A stretch of 64,000 nucleotides of DNA from Knoellia sp031844405 (GCA_031844405.1 JAUZVC010000002.1:744001-808000), one strand, 5' to 3'; shown: positions 19,465-28,489, numbered from the stretch's first letter. Notes: generated by a model from the sequence alone, not told the origin. Program-made: numbers and translations.

Positions 19465-21725
19465 GCCTTTTCCTCCAGTGTTGTGGTGCTTTCGTCAGCT
19501 GTGGGGGTATGCCGTGTGCTCGCCCTGGTGAACCACGCCAGGGCCACTGCGGCGGCGAGGAAGACGAGCCCGACGCCGATCGAGAACGGCTGCAGGTAGA
19601 GCAGGAGCGCGGCGGCGGGGACGCAGAGCGCGCGGACGACGGGCCTGACCGGACCGAAGAGCCAGCCGCCGGTGATGACGGCGAGTGCGGCGACGGCGAG
19701 CATCGACACGACCGTCGTCCACACGATCGAGAGCGCGTCGCCCTGCATGAGCAGGTGCGAGCCGTTGTCGGTGATGACGAAGGCGAGCGGCGCGAGGAAG
19801 GCCGGCAGCGTGTACTTCCACGCGTTCCACATCGTCCTCATCGCGTCACCACCGGTGATCGCGGACGCGGCGACGGCGGCGAGCGCGGTCGGCGGCGACA
19901 CCTCGGAGAGCACCGCGTAGTAGAAGATGAACATCGCCGTCTCCGGCGCGCTCACCCCGAGCGTCTGCAGCGCTGGGCCGATGACGACCCACGCGATGAT
20001 GAACGACGCCGTCACCGGCACGGCGAGGCCGAGGACGGCGATCGCGACGGCCGCGAAGACCGCGGTGAGGACGAGCACGCCGGTCTCGTTGCTCGTGAGC
20101 GCCTGCGCGGCGGACACGAGCATCGACGCGAGCGACTGGCCGATGCCGGTCTTGACGATGACCGAGGTGATGATGCCGGCCGCGGCGCAGACCGACGCCA
20201 CGGGCAGGACCGAACGCACACCCATGGCGAGACCGCGATAGAGCTCGACGGCATACGCGCGCAGTGCCTGGGGGAGCGGGAGGCGAGTCGCCTCGGGATC
20301 GAGCGGGTCGCGGCCCGACACGAGGCGCTCGACGAGCCCGAAGAGGGCGGCGACGCCCGTTGCGTAGACCACCGCCTTGAAGGGCGGGATACCGAGCGCG
20401 AGGAACGCGACGATGACGAAGAGCGAGAGGAAGTGGTAGCCGAAGCGCAGGAGGAGCTGGAGCGCGCTGCGTGTCGCGACGTGCACCTCGCGGGCGCCGA
20501 AGCGACGGGCGTCCATCTCGACGGCGAGGACGATGCCGAGGTAGTAGAGCAGCGTCGGGACCGTCGCCCAGAGCAGGACCTGGAGGTAGTTGACGCCGAG
20601 GTACTCCGCGATGATGAACGCCGCCGCGCCGAGGGTCGGGGGCGAGAGGATCGCGCCGATGCCGGCCGCGGCGAGCATGCCGCCGGCGGCCTCGCGGGGG
20701 TAGCCGGCCCGCTTGAGGATCGGCCACGAGACCGAGCCGAGGCTCACGGCGGTCGCGGTGCCCGAGCCGCTCACGGTGCCGAGGAGGAAGCCGCTCAGCG
20801 CGACCGTGCGGCCGGGCGCACTCGAGCTCTTGCGGAAGGCCGCGAACGAGATGTCGATGAAGAAGCGGCTCGCACCGGTCGCCTCGAGGACGGCGCCGTA
20901 GATCGTGAAGAGGACGATGTAGGTCGCGGCCACGTCGAGCGGGATGCCGAAGAAGCCGGACGCGTCGTTGTAGAGGCCGTTGATGATGTCGCCGAAGTTC
21001 ATGCCGGCGTGGCTGATCGACCACGACACGGGCAGGAAGCCGCCGTAGTAGGCGAACGCGAGGAAGACCGCACAGACGATCGGCAGGACGAGCCCGGTCG
21101 TGCGGCGGGTGGCCTCGATGACGAGGAGCAGGAGCAGCGTGCCCATCGCGACGTCGACGGCACCGAGCGAGCCCTGCCGGTCGAGGAAGGCGTTGAACCC
21201 GCCGCCACCGTCGCCGATCGTCACCGGGAGGACGGGATAGAGGCAGACGAGCAGCGCGAGCGCCGCGAGGGCCCAGTCGAGGATGCCGGGGTTGTCGCTG
21301 CCGGGCGCCGGCCGCTCCGGTTGCGTCGTGGTCGCCTCCGTGCCGTCGCGTATGCCGTCCCGCTCGGTCTGCGTCTCGGGCTTGCTCGCGCGTGCGCGTC
21401 GGCGGGTGGCGCGGTAGCAGACGAAGACGAGGGGGAGGACGGCGGCGAGGAAGAGGATGAGGTAGTACTGCCCGCCCTGCCGCAGCGGCGAGAACACCTG
21501 GTAGAGCACGAACATCGAGACGAGGAAGCAGACGGCGGTGAGGACCTCGTCGAGCCGGGGGGAGAGGCGGCGACCGGGGCGCTCCTCGTCGTACTCGCCG
21601 ATGAGCCCCTCGACGTCGGTCGTCGACTCGTTGCGGACCTCGCGCAGGCTCGTCGAGGCGGAGTCCGGTGGCCGCGTCCGCTCGACGTCGTCGCCGGACT
21701 GCGTGACCTCCGTTGGTCGACCCAT
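19461..21725 (-). CDS. TRAP transporter fused permease (4TM/12TM), TAXI type
   Basis: 754 aa from the ATG at 21725 (MGRPTEVTQSGDD); the frame upstream of it is unrelated. It is a secondary transporter membrane subunit driven by an ion gradient, fusing the small DctQ-like and large DctM-like domains. After an acidic N-terminal tail (~1-60) there are two TM segments, a basic linker (~110-150), then repeated hydrophobic helices. The DctM signature is present: LSGFLLGTVSGSGTATAVSLG, WPILKRAGYPREAAGGMLAAAG, ILSPPTLGAAAFIIAEYLG, and near the end SEVSPPTALAAVAASAITGG. It is coupled to the TAXI binding lipoprotein by an ATGA overlap. The codon pair at 21350 uses the rare Ile codon ATA inside the ACGGCATAC motif. 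Confidence 0.92.
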   Translation of the reverse strand: MGRPTEVTQSGDDVERTRPPDSASTSLREVRNESTTDVEGLIGEYDEERPGRRLSPRLDEVLTAVCFLVSMFVLYQVFSPLRQGGQYYLILFLAAVLPLVFVCYRATRRRARASKPETQTERDGIRDGTEATTTQPERPAPGSDNPGILDWALAALALLVCLYPVLPVTIGDGGGGFNAFLDRQGSLGAVDVAMGTLLLLLVIEATRRTTGLVLPIVCAVFLAFAYYGGFLPVSWSISHAGMNFGDIINGLYNDASGFFGIPLDVAATYIVLFTIYGAVLEATGASRFFIDISFAAFRKSSSAPGRTVALSGFLLGTVSGSGTATAVSLGSVSWPILKRAGYPREAAGGMLAAAGIGAILSPPTLGAAAFIIAEYLGVNYLQVLLWATVPTLLYYLGIVLAVEMDARRFGAREVHVATRSALQLLLRFGYHFLSLFVIVAFLALGIPPFKAVVYATGVAALFGLVERLVSGRDPLDPEATRLPLPQALRAYAVELYRGLAMGVRSVLPVASVCAAAGIITSVIVKTGIGQSLASMLVSAAQALTSNETGVLVLTAVFAAVAIAVLGLAVPVTASFIIAWVVIGPALQTLGVSAPETAMFIFYYAVLSEVSPPTALAAVAASAITGGDAMRTMWNAWKYTLPAFLAPLAFVITDNGSHLLMQGDALSIVWTTVVSMLAVAALAVITGGWLFGPVRPVVRALCVPAAALLLYLQPFSIGVGLVFLAAAVALAWFTRASTRHTPTADESTTTLEEKA

Positions 21726-21865
21726 GGCCTCAAACCTAGTCAGAGGATGGGCCGTTCGGGCCGGTGACGGGCGGCCCATCTGGCGACGGACGAACGGGGT
21801 CCAAGGTCTCTGTTGCCTCGCGTGCCACCGGCCCACGCTGGACGCAGAGGTCGAGGAGGTGCGCG

Positions 21866-22210
21866 ATGAGCTGGGACCTCGGGTTGCAGGGCGTGGGCGT
21901 CCTCGTCGCCCTGTCGCTGGCGTTCGGCGCGTTGGCCGGTCTGCTCGTGGGCGACGGTGTCGCCCACCGCCTCGACGCCATGGCCGTGACGGCACTCGCC
22001 TGCTTCGCCGTCGGGCTCGTCGTCAGCGAGGTGGTCTTCGGCTGGGCGACCGAGGTCGAGCTCCAGCCCAACGTCGACGGACTGTCGCGTGACGAGGTGC
22101 TGCTGTCCGGTGCCGTCACGACGGCTGTCGTCGTGCTCGTCATGCGTCGCCTGTCGCACCGGGGCGCGCCGCGGGCGCGAGGTCGGACGGCAGGCGGACG
22201 GCGGGCCTAG
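21866..22210 (+). CDS. Small hypothetical membrane protein
   Basis: 114 aa, ATG at 21866 with GAGGAGG 6 bp upstream. Three hydrophobic segments: VGVLVALSLAFGALAGLLVG (~10-29), MAVTALACFAVGLVVSEVVFG (~39-59) and LLSGAVTTAVVVLVM (~79-93), then a short Arg-rich tail. No family is recognised. It is divergent from the TRAP permease (start codons 141 bp apart) and 230 bp upstream of the Tad operon. The gap to the Tad operon (22211-22439) contains only a weak TTGACG-like box near 22328. Confidence 0.6.
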   Translation: MSWDLGLQGVGVLVALSLAFGALAGLLVGDGVAHRLDAMAVTALACFAVGLVVSEVVFGWATEVELQPNVDGLSRDEVLLSGAVTTAVVVLVMRRLSHRGAPRARGRTAGGRRA

Positions 22211-22439
22211 GGCGGTGGTCCGGTGGCGGTGACATGGGGGCGCCGCCGCTCGAGTGGCTGGGTTCCGCGAGGCTGGTTACCCTCTGCTCAGGGGTCACGG
22301 CGGAGGGGCTGTGGACAACGCCACGGTGTTGACGACGGATCCTGCTTGCATGGTCGGGTCGGCGACGTCGGCGGTCAGGCTCGGAAGTCGTGCGTGAGCC
22401 GGGGAGGCGAACGCGCGCAGCACTGGGGAAGGGGGCGCT

Positions 22440-23669
22440 GTGGACGCCGTGCGCACCGTAGAGGCCGAGGTTCGTGAGCTCATCCGTCGATCAGGCCTCG
22501 ATCCCGCCCGCGACCCCAAGGCCGTCCAGCGGCTCGTGCGCGAGGCCGTCGCCGACTACGACCAGCGGTCGATGCACGGCGGCATGCCCGTCCTGGCCGA
22601 CGTCGACAAGGCCGAGAAGTCGGTGTGGGACACCGTCGCCGGGTTCGGACCGCTCCAGCAGTACTTCGACGACCCGACGGTGGAGGAGATCTGGATCAAC
22701 GAGCCGACCCGCGTCTTCATCGCCCGCGGCGGGGTGCCCGAGCTGACGACGACGCTGCTCACGGCCGACGAGGTGCGCGACCTCGTCGAGCGGATGCTCA
22801 AGTCGTCCGGTCGCCGGGTCGACCTCTCCAGCCCCTTCGTCGACGCCGTCCTGCCCGACGGCTCCCGCCTCCACGTCGTCATCCCCGACATCACCCGCGA
22901 GCACTGGCACGTCAACGTCCGCAAGTTCATCGTCAAGGCCGACAACCTCGACGACCTCGTTCGGCTCGGCACGCTCACCCGCCAGGCCGCGACCTTCCTC
23001 GAAGCCGCCGTCTCCTCCGGTCTCAACATCCTCGTCGCCGGCGGCACCCAGGCCGGCAAGACGACGATGCTCAACTGCCTCGCGGCGGCGATCCCGGCGC
23101 GCGAGCGCGTCGTCACCTGCGAGGAGGTCTTCGAGCTCAAGATCCCGCTGCGCGACGTCGCGTCGATGCAGTGCCGTCAGCCCTCGCTCGAGGGCACCGG
23201 CGAGGTGCCGCTGCGCCGCCTCGTCAAGGAGGCGCTGCGGATGCGGCCCTCGCGCATCATCGTCGGCGAGGTGCGCCAGGCCGAGAGCCTCGACCTGCTC
23301 ATCGCCCTCAACTCCGGTCTGCCCGGCATGTGCACGATCCATGCCAACAGCGCTCGTGAGGCCATCACCAAGATGTGCACGCTCCCGCTGCTCGCCGGTG
23401 AGAACGTGGGCTCACGGTTCGTCGTCCCGACCGTCGCCGGCTCGATCGACATCGTCGTGCACGCGGCGCTGGAGCGGGACGGCACACGTCGCGTCCGCGA
23501 GATCGCGGCCGTCCCCGGCCGGGTCGAGGGCGACGTCGTCGAGATCGCTGACCTCTTCCTCCAGCGCGGTGGCGCGCTCGTTCGCGCCGACGGCTACCCG
23601 CCGCACCGCGACCGGTTCGAGCGCGCCGGCTACGACCTCCCCGCGCTGCTCGCGCAGGGGGCGACGTGA
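22440..23669 (+). CDS. tadA: Tad pilus assembly ATPase (TadA/CpaF)
   Basis: 409 aa, GTG start with a purine-rich GGGGAAGGGGG upstream. A secretion ATPase of the CpaF branch that powers Flp pilus assembly at the inner face of the membrane. GFGPLQQYFDDPTVEEIWIN (~62-81) is the typical N-terminal signature; Walker A GGTQAGKTT (~201-209), Asp box VTCEEVFELK, Walker B-region RPSRIIVGEVR, and the His box GMCTIHANSAREAITK follow. Length is usual for actinobacterial TadA. It is the first gene of a compact operon whose members overlap by 4 bp or lie within ~20 bp. No TadZ/CpaE localisation ATPase precedes it. Confidence 0.93.
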   Translation: MDAVRTVEAEVRELIRRSGLDPARDPKAVQRLVREAVADYDQRSMHGGMPVLADVDKAEKSVWDTVAGFGPLQQYFDDPTVEEIWINEPTRVFIARGGVPELTTTLLTADEVRDLVERMLKSSGRRVDLSSPFVDAVLPDGSRLHVVIPDITREHWHVNVRKFIVKADNLDDLVRLGTLTRQAATFLEAAVSSGLNILVAGGTQAGKTTMLNCLAAAIPARERVVTCEEVFELKIPLRDVASMQCRQPSLEGTGEVPLRRLVKEALRMRPSRIIVGEVRQAESLDLLIALNSGLPGMCTIHANSAREAITKMCTLPLLAGENVGSRFVVPTVAGSIDIVVHAALERDGTRRVREIAAVPGRVEGDVVEIADLFLQRGGALVRADGYPPHRDRFERAGYDLPALLAQGAT

Positions 23670-24535
23670 CGGGGATCGTCGTCGGGTTGCTCTTCGGCAC
23701 CGGGCTCTTCTGCATCTGGTGGAGCTGCTGGGTGCGCGAGGCCGACCCCGACCGCCAGCCGGAGCCGCCGCTGCTCATCCGCCGGCTCCGTGACGACCTC
23801 GTGCAGGCCGGCTACCCGACGATGACGCCCCGCACGCTCCTCGTGGGCTGCTCGCTGGCCTTCCTCCTCGTCCTCCTCTTCGTGTATGCCGTCGTCGGCG
23901 TTCCCGCGATCGCGCTCTGCTTCGCGCTCATGGCGGCGTGGGGGCCCTACGCGCTCGTGCGCACGCGTGCCCGGCAGCGGCGCAACCGGCTGCGCGAGCT
24001 CTGGCCCGACGCAGTCGACAACATCACCTCGGCCGTGCGGGCCGGCATGTCCCTGCCCGAGGCGGTCTCGCAGCTCGGCATGCGCGGTCCGGAGGAGCTC
24101 CGCCCTGCCTTCGCCGCCTTCGCCCAGGACTACCGGATCACCGGCCGCTTCCACGACGGCCTCGACCGTCTCAAGGAGCGGCTCAGCGACCCCGTGGGCG
24201 ACCGCCTCATCGAGTCGCTGCGGATCGCCCGCGAGGTCGGCGGCAGCGACCTCGGTCGTCTCCTCCGGACCCTGTCGGTCTTCCTCCGTGAGGACTCGCG
24301 GACACGGGCCGAGCTCGAGACCCGTCAGTCGTGGACGGTCAATGCCGCCAGACTGGCCGTCGCCGCGCCGTGGATCGTTCTCGCGATGCTCTCGACCCGC
24401 CCCGAGTCGGTCCAGGCCTACTCGTCCACGACCGGGGCGCTCGTGCTTCTCTCCGGCGCCGTCGTCACGGGCGTCGCCTACTGGCTCATGGTGCGCATCG
24501 GGCGCCTTCCCGAGGACGAGCGGGTCCTGCGATGA
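23666..24535 (+). CDS. tadB: Tad pilus platform protein TadB
   Basis: 289 aa, GTG start overlapping the tadA stop by 4 bp. A membrane platform protein of the type II secretion F-domain family. Predicted helices: GIVVGLLFGTGLFCIWWSCW (~3-22), LVGCSLAFLLVLLFVYAVVG (~58-77) with another hydrophobic stretch directly after, and two C-terminal helices around 228-245 and 257-280. The cytoplasmic F domain (RLRELWPDAVDNITSAVRAG, SLPEAVSQLG) carries the usual pattern. It pairs with TadC in the membrane platform through which the ATPase drives pilin insertion. Confidence 0.9.
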   Translation: MTGIVVGLLFGTGLFCIWWSCWVREADPDRQPEPPLLIRRLRDDLVQAGYPTMTPRTLLVGCSLAFLLVLLFVYAVVGVPAIALCFALMAAWGPYALVRTRARQRRNRLRELWPDAVDNITSAVRAGMSLPEAVSQLGMRGPEELRPAFAAFAQDYRITGRFHDGLDRLKERLSDPVGDRLIESLRIAREVGGSDLGRLLRTLSVFLREDSRTRAELETRQSWTVNAARLAVAAPWIVLAMLSTRPESVQAYSSTTGALVLLSGAVVTGVAYWLMVRIGRLPEDERVLR

Positions 24536-25464
24536 GCGACCTCGCCCGCTCCGGTGCCGTCCTGGGGCTGCTCGCCGGCCTTGGTCTGTTGCTCGTCTGG
24601 CGCGGGCTGCCACGCCACCGCCGGGCCGGGCTGGCGGACCGTGTCCTGCCCTACCTGCGTGACACGCCACGACCGTCGAACCTCCTCGCGAACGACGGGC
24701 CGCCACTGGGCGTCCTCGCCGCGCTCTTCGCACCCGTCGTGGCCGAGCTCGGCCGGCACGTCGAGCGGGTCATGGGCGGCACAGCCTCGGTGCGCCGCCG
24801 GCTGCTGCGGTCCGGGCTCTCGCCGGACGTCGACCGCTTCCGCGCGCAGCAGGTGGTCTGGGGCGTGGCCGGCGGCGTCCTCATGCTCGGCTTCGGCACG
24901 CTGGCGGCGGTGACCCGGGGCTCGAGCCCCGTCCTCGTCGTCCTCCTCACCGGCATCGGCGTCGTGTCGGGTGTTGCGGGCGCGGACTGGTTCCTCAGCC
25001 ATCGGGCCAAGAAGCGCGAGCAGCACATGCTCGCCGAGTTCCCGACGGTGGCCGAGCTGCTCGCTCTCGCCGTCGGCGCCGGCGAAGGCGCGGTCGGTGC
25101 CCTCGAGCGCGTGTGTCGACTCTCCCGGGGAGCGCTGTCCGACGAGCTGCGCCGGTGCCTCGCCGACGCTCGCGCCGGCGCGAGCCTCCCGGCTGCGCTC
25201 CACGGCCTCGCGGACCGCACCGGTCTCATGAGCCTGACCCGTTTCGTCGACGGCATCGTCATCGCCGTCGAGCGGGGCACACCCCTCGCCGACGTCCTGC
25301 GCGCGCAGGCCCAGGACGTGCGCGAGGAGGGTCGCCGTCTCGTCATGGAGTCCGGCGGCAAGAAGGAGATCGTGATGATGGTCCCGGTCGTCTTCCTCGT
25401 GCTCCCAGTGACGGTCCTCTTCGCCGTCTTCCCCGGCTTCTCGTTCCTCAACTTCTCGATGTGA
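24532..25464 (+). CDS. tadC: Tad pilus platform protein TadC
   Basis: 310 aa, ATG overlapping the tadB stop by 4 bp (ATGA). The second platform protein, with an N-terminal TM helix (SGAVLGLLAGLGLLLVW), two central helices (~105-150), a cytoplasmic F domain (EFPTVAELLALAVGAGEGAV, then LADARAGASLPAALHGLADR) and a C-terminal helix ending MVPVVFLVLPVTVLFAVFPG. The EIVMMVPVVFLVLPVTVLF ending is typical of TadC. It ends 21 bp before the pilin gene. Confidence 0.9.
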   Translation: MSDLARSGAVLGLLAGLGLLLVWRGLPRHRRAGLADRVLPYLRDTPRPSNLLANDGPPLGVLAALFAPVVAELGRHVERVMGGTASVRRRLLRSGLSPDVDRFRAQQVVWGVAGGVLMLGFGTLAAVTRGSSPVLVVLLTGIGVVSGVAGADWFLSHRAKKREQHMLAEFPTVAELLALAVGAGEGAVGALERVCRLSRGALSDELRRCLADARAGASLPAALHGLADRTGLMSLTRFVDGIVIAVERGTPLADVLRAQAQDVREEGRRLVMESGGKKEIVMMVPVVFLVLPVTVLFAVFPGFSFLNFSM

Positions 25465-25485
25465 CACCACTGGAAAGGCACGACC

Positions 25486-25695
25486 ATGCACACCCTCACC
25501 CGTTCCCTCATCCGGGCGCAGCTCGCTGCCCGGGATCTCCTCGCCGGCTCGGGGCGCCGTCGCGAGCGCGGCGACGTCCCGGGCTGGGTGCTCATCACGC
25601 TCATGACCGCCGGGCTCGTCGCCGTCATCTGGACCGTCGCCGAGGACCAGCTGCAGACCCTCTTCCGCGACGCGATGAACCGCGTCCGCCGCTGA
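25486..25695 (+). CDS. Flp-type major pilin candidate
   Basis: 69 aa, ATG with AAAGG 7 bp upstream. A basic N-terminal leader (MHTLTRSLIRAQLAARD..., then RRRERGDVPGW) is followed by a single hydrophobic helix WVLITLMTAGLVAVIWTVAE and a short tail. This size and layout (leader, ~20-residue helix, little else) match small Flp pilins. The likely cleavage site for a prepilin peptidase is in RGDVPGW, ahead of the helix, but the canonical G-x(4)-E is not obvious. The position directly between tadC and two TadE-like genes supports the call. No prepilin peptidase (TadV) is encoded in the window. Confidence 0.75.
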   Translation: MHTLTRSLIRAQLAARDLLAGSGRRRERGDVPGWVLITLMTAGLVAVIWTVAEDQLQTLFRDAMNRVRR

Positions 25696-25696
25696 G

Positions 25697-26086
25697 GTGA
25701 CACGCGCCGCCCCGCGGGGCGAGCGGGGGTCGGCCGTGGCGGAGTTCGTCATGGTCTCGGCACTGGTGGTGTTCCTCTTCATGGCCGTCTTCCAGCTCGG
25801 GCTCGTCCTCCACATCCGCAACACCCTCATCTCGTGCGCGAGCGAGGGTGCGCGGCTCGGGGCGCGCGCAGACGCCGATCCGGGGACGGGAGCGGCGCGG
25901 GCGCGCGAGCTCATCACGGCGTCGCTCGCCGACGGCTACGCCGACGACGTCACAGTCGGCACCAGCACGGTCGGGGGAGTGCAGGTCGTCGAAGTCCGAG
26001 TGCGGGCGCCGTTCCCGGTGCTCGGGCTGCTCGGACCCGACGGCGAGCTCGACGTCACCGGCCGCGCGTTCCTGGAGCGCCAGTGA
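25697..26086 (+). CDS. tadE: TadE-family pseudopilin
   Basis: 129 aa, GTG start 1 bp after the pilin stop. RGERGSAVAEFVMVSALVVF (~7-26) is the TadE signature: a Glu at position +5 of a hydrophobic helix after a Gly, as in pseudopilins. The rest is a small extracytoplasmic domain with one Cys. TadE-like proteins are minor pilins needed for Flp pilus assembly. Its stop overlaps the start of the next gene. Confidence 0.88.
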   Translation: MTRAAPRGERGSAVAEFVMVSALVVFLFMAVFQLGLVLHIRNTLISCASEGARLGARADADPGTGAARARELITASLADGYADDVTVGTSTVGGVQVVEVRVRAPFPVLGLLGPDGELDVTGRAFLERQ

Positions 26087-26535
26087 GCTGGCGTGCGCGT
26101 CTGGCTCGGGCTCGTGGAGAGGACGGGAGCGCGATCGTCGAGTTCGTCTTCCTCGGGGTCCTCCTCCTCGTGCCTCTCGTCTACCTCACGATGGCTGTGG
26201 CCCGGATCCAGGCCGGTTCGTATGCCGTGACGACCGCCGCGCGTGAGGCCGGTCGCGCGTTCGTCACCGCCGAGGCAGGGCAGGACGCGGCGGCGCGAGC
26301 GCGAGCGGCGTCCGAGATCGCCTTCCGCGACCAGGGGTTCGTCGGCGTTGGATCACTCGACATCACATGCTCCGCGTCGCCCTGCCTCACTCCCGACGCC
26401 CGCGTCGAGACGACGACCCGGGTCACGGTGCCCCTGCCGCTCGTGCCCGAGCTCGCCCGCGACGTCGTGCCGCTCGAGATCCCGCTCACCGCGAGCCACC
26501 TGTCCGTCGTCGACCGGTTCCGGGGTGCGCCGTGA
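26083..26535 (+). CDS. TadE/TadF-like minor pilin
   Basis: 150 aa from the GTG at 26083, overlapping the tadE stop by 4 bp. EDGSAIVEFVFLGVLLLVPL (~13-32) is again a pseudopilin leader with Glu after the Gly. About 100 extracytoplasmic residues follow with a Cys pair (ITCSASPCLTPD) that may form a disulfide. It is a second minor pilin of the operon, resembling TadF. The GTATGCCGT motif occurs at 26220 as Tyr-Ala-Val. Confidence 0.82.
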   Translation: MSWRARLARARGEDGSAIVEFVFLGVLLLVPLVYLTMAVARIQAGSYAVTTAAREAGRAFVTAEAGQDAAARARAASEIAFRDQGFVGVGSLDITCSASPCLTPDARVETTTRVTVPLPLVPELARDVVPLEIPLTASHLSVVDRFRGAP

Positions 26536-27050
26536 GACGGGCCCGGAGCGTCACGACGTCGGTGCTGGACACACGGCGCTGGCAGCGGCTCGGCGAGGGG
26601 CGAGTGGGTGAGGGGATGCAGCGCGACGAGGAGGGCCGCGTCATGCTCCTCATCCTCGTCTTCTCGATGATCTGCACCCTGCTCGTCACGGGCGTCATCG
26701 CCGTGACGTCGGTGCACCTGTCCCGCATGCGGCTGCTCGACGTCTCGGACGGGGCGGCGCTCGCGGCCGCGAACGCGCTGGACGACACGGCATACCGGGG
26801 TGGTGTGGGTGAGGCGGTCCCGCTGAGCAACGCGACCGTGCAGCAGGCGGCGGCGGACTACGTGTCCCGCCGTCCGCGGCCCGAGACACTGACCGAGTGG
26901 GGGCTCGGCAGTGGCACCGGGAGTCCCGACGGGACGAGCGCCGTCGTCAGCATGACGGGGGTCGCCGACGTGCCGTTCGTCGGCTGGCTCCTCGGCGACG
27001 GCATCACCATCACGGTCACCTCACGCGCTCGCGCCGACCTCGTGCCGTGA
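26532..27050 (+). CDS. TadG-like pilus protein (Tad domain)
   Basis: 172 aa from the GTG at 26532, overlapping the previous stop by 4 bp. RDEEGRVMLLILVFSMICTL (~31-50) is the hydrophobic Tad-domain segment. SRMRLLDVSDGAALAAANAL then matches the D-x-A-A-L-A-A-A block of TadG/PF13400 proteins. It lacks the large von Willebrand domain of full-size TadG, as is usual for the short actinobacterial forms. It is the last gene of the Tad operon; the next gene is unrelated. A start at the internal Met (residue 29) is possible. Confidence 0.82.
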   Translation: MRRARSVTTSVLDTRRWQRLGEGRVGEGMQRDEEGRVMLLILVFSMICTLLVTGVIAVTSVHLSRMRLLDVSDGAALAAANALDDTAYRGGVGEAVPLSNATVQQAAADYVSRRPRPETLTEWGLGSGTGSPDGTSAVVSMTGVADVPFVGWLLGDGITITVTSRARADLVP

Positions 27051-27062
27051 GGGCGACGCGAC

Positions 27063-27773
27063 ATGGGCGACACGGGGGAGCGGCGGGTGCGGGCGCTCGA
27101 GGTCGTGCACCGCAACAATGAGGCCGTGGACACCGCGCGGACGGCCCGCTCCTGGCACCTCCTCACCGCTGCTGTCGCATGGTTCGCCCTGCTGCTCCAG
27201 CTCGTCCTCGTCATCCAGGGCAGCGTGGTGCTCGACGACGCCGCACCGCCGGGGTTGAGCACGCGCCTCATCCGCTACATCTCCTACTTCACGATCCTCA
27301 CCAACCTGCTCGTCGCCGTGACGACCACGACCCTGGCGCTGCGGCAGGACCGCTTCCCGACGTGGTGGAAGGTGCTGCGGCTCAACGCGATCGTCGGCAT
27401 CACCGTGACCGGCCTCGTCCACTGGTTCCTCCTGCGCCCGCTGCTCGACCTCGACGGCGCCGACTGGCTCGCCGACAAGCTGCTCCACGTCGTCGTGCCG
27501 CTGCTCGCCGTCATCGGCTGGGTCGCCTTCGGCCCGCGGGGGAAGGCGGAGCGTCGGCTGCTCCTCGCCTCGCTCGCCTACCCGGTCGGGTGGCTCGCCT
27601 ACACGCTGGTCAGGGGAGCCGTGACGGGCTGGTACCCCTACCCGTTCCTCGACGTGGGACTGCACGGCTACGGCGGTGCGCTGGCCGCGTGCGCCGGGGT
27701 GGCGGTCCTCTTCGTGGCTCTGACGTGGGGGTTCATCGCGGCGGACGGACGGCTCCCGCGCAGTCGAGGCTGA
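27063..27773 (+). CDS. Pr6Pr-like six-TM membrane protein
   Basis: 236 aa from the ATG at 27063, which has GAGGG about 9 bp upstream; the GTG at 27126 (MDTARTARSWHLLTA) is an alternative. Six hydrophobic helices are visible, with STRLIRYISYFTILTNLLVA (~67-86), GLVHWFLLRPLLDLDG and the Trp/Tyr-rich VRGAVTGWYPYPFLDV (~195-210). This pattern fits the Pr6Pr family of bacterial membrane proteins (AIG1/FAR-17a-like), whose function is unknown. It follows the Tad operon by 12 bp but is not a known pilus component. Confidence 0.7.
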   Translation: MGDTGERRVRALEVVHRNNEAVDTARTARSWHLLTAAVAWFALLLQLVLVIQGSVVLDDAAPPGLSTRLIRYISYFTILTNLLVAVTTTTLALRQDRFPTWWKVLRLNAIVGITVTGLVHWFLLRPLLDLDGADWLADKLLHVVVPLLAVIGWVAFGPRGKAERRLLLASLAYPVGWLAYTLVRGAVTGWYPYPFLDVGLHGYGGALAACAGVAVLFVALTWGFIAADGRLPRSRG

Positions 27774-27944
27774 GGCGAGACTCACCCGAACGGAGGAAAC
27801 AAAGATGCCTCCGACGGGCTACGGGTATTTCCTGCAATCCGCGGACAGCCCTTCACGCGCAGGAGAACGATCGTCGGTCAGGAGCCTGCCGCACCCAGGC
27901 GACGCTCCCGTCACCACGGCGGTGCTCCGAGAAGGGGATCCGTC

Positions 27945-28367
27945 ATGCACCACATCGCCTCGCGCCTGGCCAAGTCTGTCGCGCTCACCGCGGCCCTGGG
28001 ACTGGCGACCGCGACGACCGCCGCGGCCCACGAGTGCTACAACGCCAGCCGCTCCGACAAGGGCAACGAGATGGCCGGCACGAAGTCCAACACGTGGTTC
28101 ACCCTCGTCCCCTCCTCGATCATCGCCGAGGAGATCGCCGCGGGCATGTACGACGAGGCCACCGGCGACTGCATCCTCGCCGAGTGGGAGGCCGGCGGCC
28201 TGCCGGAGTCCTTCGTCATCAAGGTCGTCGGTGGGAAGGACGGGCTGCTCGCCGGCGGAGTCACCCGTCACGAGCTGCTCCACGACGGCAACGGCATCGA
28301 CCATGCCTTCGCTGCGTACGGCGACGTCATCGTCGGTGGGTACGTCAGCTGCGGCGTCGAGTTCTGA
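27945..28367 (+). CDS. Small secreted protein of unknown function
   Basis: 140 aa, ATG at 27945 preceded by GAGAAGGGG. A clear signal peptide (RLAKSVALTAALGLATATTAAA, cleavage near AAA-HECYN at ~29) leads to a mature domain of about 112 residues with three Cys. The mature part contains SNTWFTLVPSSIIAEEIAAG and GGLPESFVIKVVGGKDG, and ends in GGYVSCGVEF. No family is recognised. It stands alone between the Pr6Pr-like gene and prfB. The 171-bp region before it contains a short ATG reading at 27805 with a strong GGAGGAAAC site that overlaps this gene in another frame. Confidence 0.7.
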   Translation: MHHIASRLAKSVALTAALGLATATTAAAHECYNASRSDKGNEMAGTKSNTWFTLVPSSIIAEEIAAGMYDEATGDCILAEWEAGGLPESFVIKVVGGKDGLLAGGVTRHELLHDGNGIDHAFAAYGDVIVGGYVSCGVEF

Positions 28368-28489
28368 CCGCACCCGCTGAGCCGGCTGCCCCGCCGGTGA
28401 CGGTTCCGTCGCCGGCGGGGCAGCAGTCGCGCCGGCTCCACGCGGCGGTGGGCGGGCGGCGTGTGGTGAGGGCACGGCATACGGGCACG

